A stretch of 64,000 nucleotides of DNA, taken from the NCBI RefSeq assembly GCF_024391045.1, contig NZ_JANFCZ010000001.1:242743-306742 (forward strand), written 5' to 3'. The notes under the pieces were generated by a model. It saw nothing but the letters and a program-made list of their open reading frames with translations, was not told the DNA's origin and did not search any database. Source of the DNA: Pseudarthrobacter sulfonivorans. Its GTDB lineage: Bacteria > Actinomycetota > Actinomycetes > Actinomycetales > Micrococcaceae. Shown here piece after piece: positions 9,001-15,164 of the stretch. Position numbers and translations under genes: made by a program. The number at the start of each line of letters is the position of its first letter. Within the stretch, counting starts at the first letter, position 1.

Positions 9001-9759
9001 CGCGGCCGCGTGGGCCGCGGCCGTGAACGCGCCTACGCCTACTTCCTGTACCCGTCCGAGAAGCCGCTGGGTGAGGTGGCGCTGGAACGGCTCAAGGCCG
9101 TGGCCACGCACAACGAGCTCGGTGCCGGCATGCAGCTGGCCATGAAGGACCTCGAAATCCGCGGTGCCGGCAACCTGCTGGGCGGCGAACAGTCCGGTCA
9201 CATCCAGGGTGTCGGCTTTGACCTGTACATCCGGCTGGTGGGCGAGGCCGTGGCGGACTACCGCGGCGACGCCGAGGAAAAGGCCGCCGAAATGAAGATC
9301 GAGCTGCCGGTGAACGCCCACCTGCCGCACGATTATGTGCCGGGGGAACGGCTGCGCCTGGAAGCGTACCGCAAGCTGGCGTCCGCGTTGACGAACGAGG
9401 CCATCGAGGAAGTCCTGGCCGAGCTGGTGGACCGTTACGGGGAGCCGCCGCTGCCGGTCAAGAACCTTATCGACGTGGCCCGCTTCCGGGTGGGCGCCCG
9501 CGAGGCCGGCCTGTCCGACGTGGCGCTGCAAGGGAACTTCATCAAGTTCTCCCCGGCCCAGCTGCCGGAGTCCAAGCAGATGCGGCTCACCCGGATGTAC
9601 CCCGGCTCGCAGTCCAAGCCTGCCCTGGACGCGGTGCTGATTCCGAAACCGAAGACGGCCAGGGTGGGCGGCCGGGACCTGCAGGACGCCGAGATCCTGG
9701 AATGGGCCAACGGCGTCATCCGCAACATCTTCTCCGACGCGCCTCTGGCGGTGGGATAA
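6085..9759 (+). CDS. mfd: Transcription-repair coupling factor Mfd
   Basis: Mfd displaces RNA polymerase stalled at DNA lesions and recruits UvrA. Domains run in order: an N-terminal UvrB-like damage-recognition region, an RNA-polymerase-interacting domain opening with GDHVVHEQHGIGRFVEL, a superfamily 2 helicase core (SGDVGYGKTEIAVRAAF Walker A, VDEEQRFGVEHKE motif II, SATPIPRTLEMSL motif III), the C-terminal helicase lobe with QLRGRVGRGRERAYAY, and the TRCF C-terminal domain. Although the frame opens at 6016, CAGGAG at 6071-6076 lies 8 nt before ATG 6085, giving 1224 residues, usual for the family. The downstream gene follows after 6 nt. Confidence 0.97.
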   Translation: MSPSASRTGTATSGPPLAGLRSVLAEDRTYARVKAEAERGFGVRGQDYQISAPAGLRAALLAEMADGLAAGTEGTSDGGIPPMVLAVTATGREAEDLTAALRAYLPAESVAEFPSWETLPHERLSPRSDTVGRRLSVLRRLAHPESSTAGPLRVVVAPVRAVVQPIVAGLGELVPVTLKVGQDVPFTDVVRRLADAAYARVDMVTHRGEFAVRGGIIDVFPPTEDHPIRVEFFGDEVDQMRWFAVADQRSLSAPGIHHPTELHAPPCREILITPSVMSRAATLKTQLPAAADMLEKIAGGIAVEGMESLAPVLVDAMVPFVEQLPAGSISVVIEPEKVRTRAHDLAATNEEFLEAAWSTASDGGTAPLDLSSQASEALHSASFRSLAETRTFALDHEVSWWSITSLATDEELLPEIDVLNLHAREPRGYQGDVAEMMEFIGSHVRDQWRIVVVTEGPGPAQRLAELFHDADIPCARVDTLAKEPQAGIIEVTTAAVGRGFVLDSLKLGLLTEADLLGRTSAGSTKDMRRMPSKRRNAVDPLQLVAGDHVVHEQHGIGRFVELIQRKVAGGGDGVREYLVLEYAPSKRGAPGDRLFVPTDQLDQVTRYVGGDTPVLSKMGGSDWASTKSKARKAVKEIAGELIRLYSARMASRGHAFGPDTPWQRELEEAFPYVETPDQLTTINEVKADMEREIPMDRLVSGDVGYGKTEIAVRAAFKAVQDGKQVAVLVPTTLLAQQHYETFTERFSGFPLRVKALSRFQNAKESKETVEGVKSGSVDVVIGTHRLLSKDFAFKDLGLVIVDEEQRFGVEHKEALKKMRTNVDVLAMSATPIPRTLEMSLTGIRETSTLATPPEERHPVLTYVGPYTDKQTSAAIRRELMREGQVFLVHNRVSTIERTAAKVRELVPEARVEVAHGQMSESRLEQIIVDFWEKRFDVLVCTTIIETGLDISNANTLIVDGADKYGLSQLHQLRGRVGRGRERAYAYFLYPSEKPLGEVALERLKAVATHNELGAGMQLAMKDLEIRGAGNLLGGEQSGHIQGVGFDLYIRLVGEAVADYRGDAEEKAAEMKIELPVNAHLPHDYVPGERLRLEAYRKLASALTNEAIEEVLAELVDRYGEPPLPVKNLIDVARFRVGAREAGLSDVALQGNFIKFSPAQLPESKQMRLTRMYPGSQSKPALDAVLIPKPKTARVGGRDLQDAEILEWANGVIRNIFSDAPLAVG

Positions 9760-9765
9760 GCATTG

Positions 9766-10587
9766 ATGGGAGGACATCACGCCGCGTCAGGAGCCGCGGC
9801 GTGGGTAGCTATTGCCTCGACCGGCCCCTACACGCTGGGCTGGTATCCGCTGGACGCCACCGGCATCCTGATCGGCGGCATGGCGACGGCGGGCACGGCC
9901 CTGGTGTGCGACTGGGACCACCGGCACAGCACCGTGGCGAACTCGCTGCCGCCGCTGTCCAACGTCATTGCCCGCGGGATCGAGACAGCGAGCGGCGGCC
10001 ACCGGCAGGGTACCCACTCCATCCTGGGGGCGGCGTTCTTTGTGGTGCTCGCCATGCTGGCCGGGCAGATCCAGGTGCAGACCAGCTGGGGCCTGCTTTC
10101 CGTCGGCGCCGGCCTGCTCTGCATGTTCATGATCAACATTGCAGCCAAGGCGCTCAAGCTGTTTCCGAAGTCCGGTTTCATCAGCAACTGGATCTTCGCC
10201 CTGGTCATGGCCGGGCTGGTGACGTGGTTCGCGCCGCACCAGTGGACCTGGCTGCCGGTGTCCATGCTGACCGGAGTTGTGGTCCACATCGTGGGGGACA
10301 TGATCACCACCGGCGGAGTGCCGTTGCTCTGGCCGATCGTCATCAAGCCGCCTCGGTTCCTGCGCAAACTGCCGGTGCTCAATGACGTCTGGAAAGCCAA
10401 CGGAGCGTTTTCCCTGCCGTTGCTGGGCCGGGCCGGGTCACGGCGTGAGTGGCTGGTGCTGATTCCCGTGAGTGCCTACGCCATGGTGGGAATGTGCGTG
10501 GCGGCCTGGGCGGTGGCCAGGGCAACGCTTCCCGCGGCCGCCGCACTGGGCAAGACAGCCGTCAGCCGCTTCCTGGGCGCCGGCTGA
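9766..10587 (+). CDS. YdjM-type membrane-bound metal-dependent hydrolase
   Basis: The 273-residue integral membrane protein has the YdjM/LexA-regulated hydrolase pattern: an N-terminal MGGHHAASGAAAW, a metal-site DWDHRHST, a GGHRQGTHS motif and a later HIVGDMITTGGVPLLWPI. Conserved His/Asp residues sit among four or five hydrophobic helices. The natural substrate is unestablished. It starts 6 nt after the mfd stop and is probably co-transcribed with it, so it may be expressed with DNA repair. A perfect 19-bp terminator follows. Confidence 0.82.
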   Translation: MGGHHAASGAAAWVAIASTGPYTLGWYPLDATGILIGGMATAGTALVCDWDHRHSTVANSLPPLSNVIARGIETASGGHRQGTHSILGAAFFVVLAMLAGQIQVQTSWGLLSVGAGLLCMFMINIAAKALKLFPKSGFISNWIFALVMAGLVTWFAPHQWTWLPVSMLTGVVVHIVGDMITTGGVPLLWPIVIKPPRFLRKLPVLNDVWKANGAFSLPLLGRAGSRREWLVLIPVSAYAMVGMCVAAWAVARATLPAAAALGKTAVSRFLGAG

Positions 10588-10629
10588 CGCGCTCCAGGCG
10601 GCGCCGGCCGGACTGGATGCCGGCAACTT

Positions 10630-10671
10630 AAAAGGCTGTGGCCCCGGAGCAATCCGGGGCCACAGCCTTTT
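10630..10671. terminator. Strong bidirectional terminator, 19-bp perfect stem
   Basis: Left arm 10630-10648 begins AAAAGGCTGTGG and pairs perfectly with 10653-10671 around a GCAA tetraloop. Each arm is flanked by an A- or T-run (AAAA / TTTT), so it works in both directions between convergent genes. Confidence 0.9.
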
Positions 10672-10696
10672 ACTTTTGTGCCGCGCTCTGCGGGTG

Positions 10697-10942
10697 TTAC
10701 TTCCCGCCCGCGGAATCGGAGCGGCCGGTGACGGTCTGCGGGATCCAGAACGCGAGGGCGAACAGGCCCAGGCAGACGGCCATCGGCCACGGGTTGTCCA
10801 GCGTGAGGAAGGAGAGCGAGTAAAGGGCGCCGAAGAACAGGGCGATCATCACCACGAACAGCATGATGCTGGTGACGAGGCTGTTCTCGTTCTCCGGGGT
10901 CTGCACCTGAGCACTGCTGGACGTTGTGGTCTTGCTGGACAT
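10697..10942 (-). CDS. Small two-helix membrane protein, function unknown
   Basis: This is an 81-residue protein. A Ser/Thr-rich cytoplasmic N-terminus (about 20 residues) is followed by two hydrophobic helices, LVTSIMLFVVMIALFFGALY and PMAVCLGLFALAFWIPQTV, and a short charged tail. AGGAGG lies directly upstream of the ATG. It resembles the many uncharacterised small actinobacterial membrane proteins. I do not recognise a named family. It is convergent with the hydrolase gene and downstream of deoC by 63 nt, possibly in the same transcript. Confidence 0.7.
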   Translation of the reverse strand: MSSKTTTSSSAQVQTPENENSLVTSIMLFVVMIALFFGALYSLSFLTLDNPWPMAVCLGLFALAFWIPQTVTGRSDSAGGK

Positions 10943-11005
10943 TCATTCCTCCTCGGCCCCGCGGGGCTCAAATCTGTGGCGGCAGCGGCTGTTGCCGACA
11001 AGCGG

Positions 11006-11731
11006 TCAGTAACCGGCTGAACCCTGTTCACCCTTGACGATCGCAATGCCGGAGCTGGCACCTATACGTGTTGCACCTGCAGCAATCATAGCCTGAGCGT
11101 CAGCCAGGGAACGCACTCCGCCGGAGGCCTTGACGCCCAGTTCAGGGCCGACAGTCCGGCGCATCAGGGTGATGTCCTCCGCAGTGGCGCCCCCGCCGTT
11201 GAAGCCGGTGGAGGTCTTGACGAAGTCAGCCCCCGCTTCGACGGCTGCCTGGCAGGCAAGGACCTTCTGATCGTCGGAGAGGAACACCGTCTCGATGATG
11301 ACCTTCAGAATGGCACCGCTCGCGTGGACAGCTTCGGCCACGGCGGAGATGTCATCCACCAGGGTCCCCTTGTCCCCGGCCCGTGCGGCCGCGATGTTGA
11401 TGACCATGTCGATTTCGTCGGCACCGTCCAGCACGGCACCGCGGGCTTCGAAGGTCTTCACATCTGTGGGCGTGGCACCCAGGGGAAAACCGATGACCGA
11501 GCAGGTCAGCACCCCTGAGCCCTTCAGGGCGGTCTTGACCGTTTTGACCCAGACGGGATTCACGCAGACGGATTTGAACTGGTATTCGGCCGCCTCGGCG
11601 CACACCTTGAGGATGTCGGCCTCGCTGGCCTCAGGCTTGAGCAGGGTGTGGTCAATATAGGACGCGATGTTGCCCGGCGTTGTGTCCGTTCCGGCCTCGC
11701 GCCGGTCAGCAGAGAGGGCTTCGTTGCTCAT
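11006..11731 (-). CDS. deoC: Deoxyribose-phosphate aldolase
   Basis: It cleaves 2-deoxyribose-5-phosphate to acetaldehyde and glyceraldehyde-3-phosphate. The 241-residue TIM barrel carries [10 protein letters not shown] at the N-terminus, the Asp in DEIDMVINI, the Schiff-base lysine in FVKTSTGF and a second lysine in [10 protein letters not shown]. An upstream extension of the frame to 11947 lacks similarity, while ATG 11731 is preceded by AGGAAAGG, so 11731 is used. Purine nucleoside phosphorylase lies 9 kb away, and the two would feed the same deoxynucleoside salvage route. Confidence 0.95.
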   Translation of the reverse strand: MSNEALSADRREAGTDTTPGNIASYIDHTLLKPEASEADILKVCAEAAEYQFKSVCVNPVWVKTVKTALKGSGVLTCSVIGFPLGATPTDVKTFEARGAVLDGADEIDMVINIAAARAGDKGTLVDDISAVAEAVHASGAILKVIIETVFLSDDQKVLACQAAVEAGADFVKTSTGFNGGGATAEDITLMRRTVGPELGVKASGGVRSLADAQAMIAAGATRIGASSGIAIVKGEQGSAGY

Positions 11732-11844
11732 GATGGTCCTTTCCTCGTGGCCTTGTGGGCCGCTGGAGCCACGGAGTGCAGGGCTCTTTTGGGAACCATC
11801 TTGCCACACGGAGAGGCCGTCGGAGGCTTCCGGTTCAAGGCAGG

Positions 11845-11899
11845 GCGGGGTCACATCCGGCCCGAAAACCTGCCCGTTTTGGGCCTGATGTGACCCCGC
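11845..11899. repeat. Dispersed palindromic element, copy A
   Basis: A perfect 13-bp outer stem (GCGGGGTCACATC, 11845-11857, with 11887-11899) is followed by one mismatch and a 5-bp inner stem (11859-11863/11881-11885) around a loop with GAAAAC and GTTTT. The 3' arm continues TGACCCCGCGTTG, a string also present in copy B (20.4 kb). It lies 23 nt after the stop of the minus-strand FAD reductase gene. Related copies are at 12889, 20425 and 35460. Confidence 0.7.
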
Positions 11900-11921
11900 G
11901 TTGCGCTCCGCCGCCGGCCTG

Positions 11922-12782
11922 TCAGGCCGCTGCCTGCAGGACTGCACCGGAGGACGACGCTGACATCAGCTGCGCGGCGCAGGCACCGGCGGCCGAAGCC
12001 GCCGCGACCAGCAATCCCAGCCGGACGCCGTCGAACGTTGCGGCGTCACCGATCGCCCAGATCCCGGGTACCGAGGTGCGGAAATCCTGGCTGATGGCGA
12101 TCCCGCCGCCGGGCGCTGTCCGGAGCCCTGCGCTGGCGGCGAGTCCGTCCAGGGAAACCCGTTCCTCGGCCAGAACCACGAGGTCGCCGTTCATGGTGCT
12201 GCCGTCGGGAAACACGATTCCGGTGGACTGCAGTCCCGGGCCTGGCGTCCGGGGCGTCACGGCGGCGGGCCGCAATGTGGTGCGGACGGGCCGGACGCCG
12301 CGGGAGCGTAGCACCGCCTCCGCCTGTCCTGCCGCCGCCCCGGTGCCCACCAGGATTCCCAGCGGCCGCCTGCCCAGTTCCGTGCTCAGGTCCTTGATGG
12401 CAGACCCAATGCGGGCGGCGTCGTCAATGGTGGAGTAGCTCAGGCAGTGGTCCGAACCCTCCACGGGGGCTTGCCCCGGGGCTGAACCTGTGGCGACCAC
12501 CAGGTGGTCATAGCCGAATTCCATGCCGTCGGCCGTGGTCACCGTCCGCGTTCCCGCCTCAATGTAGCTGGCCGGTTGGCCGCACCGGAGCGAAACCTGG
12601 GGGAGGGCGGCCAGTTCCATGAGCTCCGCGGAGGCATCGTCGCGGTTGCTGAGGATGGTGATTGACCCGCTGAACCGGGCCCGGTCCAACTGGCTGACGA
12701 GCGCCCGGGCCGCGGGCCCTGCGCCTGCGATAACGATGCGGGTGGCGGTGGAGGAAGACGTGGAGGGTGCCGGAGCGGACAT
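11922..12782 (-). CDS. FAD/NAD(P)-dependent oxidoreductase, short NirB-N-terminus-like
   Basis: The 286-residue protein resembles the pyridine nucleotide-disulfide reductase half of NirB. It has an N-terminal dinucleotide fold ([17 protein letters not shown]), a [12 protein letters not shown] motif and a C-terminal [17 protein letters not shown] flavin motif. It lacks the 2Fe-2S, 4Fe-4S and siroheme domains. The central NAD-binding glycine motif is weak ([17 protein letters not shown]). A frame extension to 12920 is ignored because AAAGGG lies 7 nt before ATG 12782 and the extension overlaps a palindromic repeat. It follows nnaR in the nitrite block, so an electron-transfer role there is plausible but unproven. 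Confidence 0.75.
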   Translation of the reverse strand: MSAPAPSTSSSTATRIVIAGAGPAARALVSQLDRARFSGSITILSNRDDASAELMELAALPQVSLRCGQPASYIEAGTRTVTTADGMEFGYDHLVVATGSAPGQAPVEGSDHCLSYSTIDDAARIGSAIKDLSTELGRRPLGILVGTGAAAGQAEAVLRSRGVRPVRTTLRPAAVTPRTPGPGLQSTGIVFPDGSTMNGDLVVLAEERVSLDGLAASAGLRTAPGGGIAISQDFRTSVPGIWAIGDAATFDGVRLGLLVAAASAAGACAAQLMSASSSGAVLQAAA

Positions 12783-12888
12783 CTGCTGGCCCTTTCGCTG
12801 GCGGCCGCTGAACGGCCGGAACTTCGTGATGCTGCCAGCGTAGGCGGCCCGTTTTTCCAGCGTGTTTCCCCCGAATTTCCGGCTTGGT

Positions 12889-12950
12889 GAGTTTTGTCCG
12901 GATAATGCGCTTAAAACCAAGAATCCGCCGCATTATCTGGACAAAAACTC
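12889..12950. repeat. Dispersed palindromic element, copy D (divergent)
   Basis: Arm 12889-12909 (starts GAGTTTTGTCC, ends ATAATGCG) pairs with 12929-12950 with one bulge and one G-T. The 19-nt loop contains CTTAAAAC. It lies 15 nt after the stop of the minus-strand nnaR gene, the same placement as copies A, B and C, though its arm sequence differs. Confidence 0.6.
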
Positions 12951-12964
12951 CTGACCGGCGTGGG

Positions 12965-14113
12965 TCACACCCTGATCCGGTAACCCCGCTTGACCACGGT
13001 CTCCACCAGCCGGCCGTCGGGCAAGGACGAGCGCAGCCGGCTGACGGTCATGTCCAGGGCGTGGACCGAGCCCCTCAGTTCGAGCAGGTCCGAGAGCGCT
13101 TCCCGGGAGAGCACCGCCCCGCCGGCGCCCAGCAGGGCACGCAGCAGCAGCAGGGGCGCCGGGGCCAGCTCAACGGGCTGCCCGTCCACCCGCAGGCTGC
13201 GGCCGCGCAATTCGATGCTGCCGGAACCGGTGTCCAGGCGCCGGACGTGGTTCAGGGCCAGGTGTTCACAGACGAGCCGGATCAGGGCACCCATCCGGAA
13301 CCGCTCCGGAATCAGCGGACTCACCCCGGCGTCAAGCAGCGGCTGGGCTGTCACGGGGCCGACGACTGCGGTGGTGACGGTGGTCTTGAGGCTGTGGATC
13401 AGCTCTTTGTACACGCCCATTTCGTGCGCGGTGCTCCACATGGCGTCAACGGCGGGCGCGCTCGTGAAGGTGAGCACGTCCAGGTTCCCGCTGCAGGCAG
13501 CCTCGATGAGGCGCGGAAGCCGGTCTTCGCCGTCGGGCTTCACCCAGCGGTACGGGGTGACGGTCAGGACGGTGGCACCGGACATGCGCAGGCGCTCCAG
13601 CTGCCGGACATCCGTGTAGCCGTGCAGCTGCACCGCCACAGTCTTGCCCCGGACACCTTCGGCCAGCAGCATATCCACCAGTGTTGCGGTGGTTTCGTCG
13701 CTGCTGATTCCGACGTCGGCAAGTCCGGCCGCGCGGACGGCGCCGCGGGCTTTGGGGCCCCGGACAAACATCCGGCAGGCGCCCAGCGTTTCCAGCAGCT
13801 CGTCACCGATTCCGAAGGAATCCGCCGCCTCGCACCAGCGGCGCATTCCATACGCCGTGGTGGCGATGCAGAGGTCCGGCCGGGCGGCAATGATGGCCTT
13901 CGTGTCCTCAATGAGGCGGATATCCTCCTGCACCGGTGCGATCTTCAGGGCCGGCGCGTGCAACACCTCGGCGCCGCGCCGTTCCAAGGCCTCGATGAGG
14001 TCCCGTGAGCGCCGGTGTGAGGTGACGCCGATGCGGAAGCCCTCGAGAGCGGAGCCGGTGGCGTCGGACGCCTCGTCCGGCCGGGCGGTTTCTGCAGGTG
14101 CCAGTGCGTTCAT
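12965..14113 (-). CDS. nnaR: HemD-like domain fused to OmpR-type winged helix; NnaR-type nitrate/nitrite assimilation regulator
   Basis: The 382-residue fusion has two parts. Residues about 25-275 form a uroporphyrinogen-III synthase (HemD) fold (EGFRIGVTSHRRSRDLIEAL ... VLTFTSAPAVDAMW). Residues about 290-382 form a Trans_reg_C winged helix (LREALSDLLE-type turn, TVSRLRSSL recognition helix, VVKRGYRIRV wing). This is the layout of NnaR (Streptomyces, M. smegmatis) and Rv0260c, where the protein regulates nitrate/nitrite assimilation genes. Residual HemD catalysis cannot be judged from sequence. It starts 14 nt downstream of cobA, in the nirB operon, so the regulator is probably made with its targets. 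Confidence 0.85.
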   Translation of the reverse strand: MNALAPAETARPDEASDATGSALEGFRIGVTSHRRSRDLIEALERRGAEVLHAPALKIAPVQEDIRLIEDTKAIIAARPDLCIATTAYGMRRWCEAADSFGIGDELLETLGACRMFVRGPKARGAVRAAGLADVGISSDETTATLVDMLLAEGVRGKTVAVQLHGYTDVRQLERLRMSGATVLTVTPYRWVKPDGEDRLPRLIEAACSGNLDVLTFTSAPAVDAMWSTAHEMGVYKELIHSLKTTVTTAVVGPVTAQPLLDAGVSPLIPERFRMGALIRLVCEHLALNHVRRLDTGSGSIELRGRSLRVDGQPVELAPAPLLLLRALLGAGGAVLSREALSDLLELRGSVHALDMTVSRLRSSLPDGRLVETVVKRGYRIRV

Positions 14114-14127
14114 GGGGGTCAATCCTT

Positions 14128-15162
14128 TCACGAACCCAGCAGCGAGGCCGCCAGCCTGTCCAGGTCGGCGGCGGCCCCGGCATGCGTGCTGTTGGCTTCG
14201 GCCACCCGCACCACCTCGCCGATGACCAGCACGGCGGGGTTGCTGCACCCGGCGGCGGCGGACGTGATGGTGCCCAGGTCAGCAATGGTAGTGCGCTGGC
14301 CAGGACGGTAACCGCGTTCGACGACGGCCATGGGCATTTCGGGGCGCATGCCGGCCTTGCGGAGTCCGGCGGCGAGCTGGTGCAGCGTGCCGATGCCCAT
14401 CAGCACCACGATGGTGCCGCCCAGGCCGGCCAGGTGCATGTGTTCCTTTTCGGTGAGCGGCGCATGGCCGGAGACCACGGTGAACATGTGGCTGACCTCG
14501 CGGTGGGTAACAGGGATGCCGGCGGCCGCCGGAACGGAGATCGCGCTGGTGACGCCCGAGATGACACGGACAGGAACCCCGGCCGCGACGCAGGCGGCCA
14601 CTTCCTCGCCGCCGCGGCCGAAGACGTAGGGGTCGCCGCCTTTGAGCCGGACCACGTTGTTGCCGTCCAGGGCGGAGGCGACCATGAGCTTTTCGATGTC
14701 GGCTTGGCTGACCTTGTGGTGGCCCGGTCGTTTGCCGACATCCACCAGTTCGGCCGAGGTCAGGAGTGGCAGGTCCCCGCACGGCGCCAGCCGGTCGTAG
14801 AACACCACGTCGGCATCGCGGAGGGCGTCAACGGCGGCCACGGTCAGCAGCTCCGTGGTGCCGGGACCGCCGCCCACCAGCGTGACATGGCCGGCGGGGC
14901 CGGCGGCGGGCTCAACAGCCACCGGGACTCCGGTTGTGCGGCACCGGGCGAGCAGCGGCTCCCAGCCCGGCTGGCCGTCGTCGACCGCTGCCACCAGGAA
15001 GGGACGCTCGGGCAGCGGTCCGTCATGGGCGGCGCCCTGCGGGGTGCTGAGGCGGGAGACGACGGCGCCGGCGGCCTGGTAACGGCGGACTGCCTGCCGG
15101 ACTGCATGGTCGGATCCGGTGACCAGGACTTCGCGGCCGGTGAGATCGATGCTGAGCTGCAT
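14128..15162 (-). CDS. cobA: Uroporphyrinogen-III C-methyltransferase (siroheme branch)
   Basis: It methylates uroporphyrinogen III at C2 and C7 to precorrin-2, the first step to siroheme, the NirB cofactor. The SUMT domain begins near residue 95 with HVTLVGGGPGTTELLTVAA and contains VRLKGGDPYVFGRGGEEV, PVTHREVSHMFTVVSGH and a C-terminal NPAVLVIGEVV. The first 90 residues look like a shrunken CysG/SirC-type Rossmann domain (DLTGREVLVTGSDHAVRQAV); whether dehydrogenase/ferrochelatase function survives is doubtful. It starts 2 nt after the nirB stop, implying translational coupling. Confidence 0.93.
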   Translation of the reverse strand: MQLSIDLTGREVLVTGSDHAVRQAVRRYQAAGAVVSRLSTPQGAAHDGPLPERPFLVAAVDDGQPGWEPLLARCRTTGVPVAVEPAAGPAGHVTLVGGGPGTTELLTVAAVDALRDADVVFYDRLAPCGDLPLLTSAELVDVGKRPGHHKVSQADIEKLMVASALDGNNVVRLKGGDPYVFGRGGEEVAACVAAGVPVRVISGVTSAISVPAAAGIPVTHREVSHMFTVVSGHAPLTEKEHMHLAGLGGTIVVLMGIGTLHQLAAGLRKAGMRPEMPMAVVERGYRPGQRTTIADLGTITSAAAGCSNPAVLVIGEVVRVAEANSTHAGAAADLDRLAASLLGS

Positions 15163-15164
15163 GC

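Noticed and set aside
7237..9780. Open frame of 847 residues on the minus strand opposite mfd
   Set aside because: It is a shadow of a GC-rich gene: His/Gly/Gln-rich low-complexity product, no start signal, and mfd covers the whole region with clear motifs.
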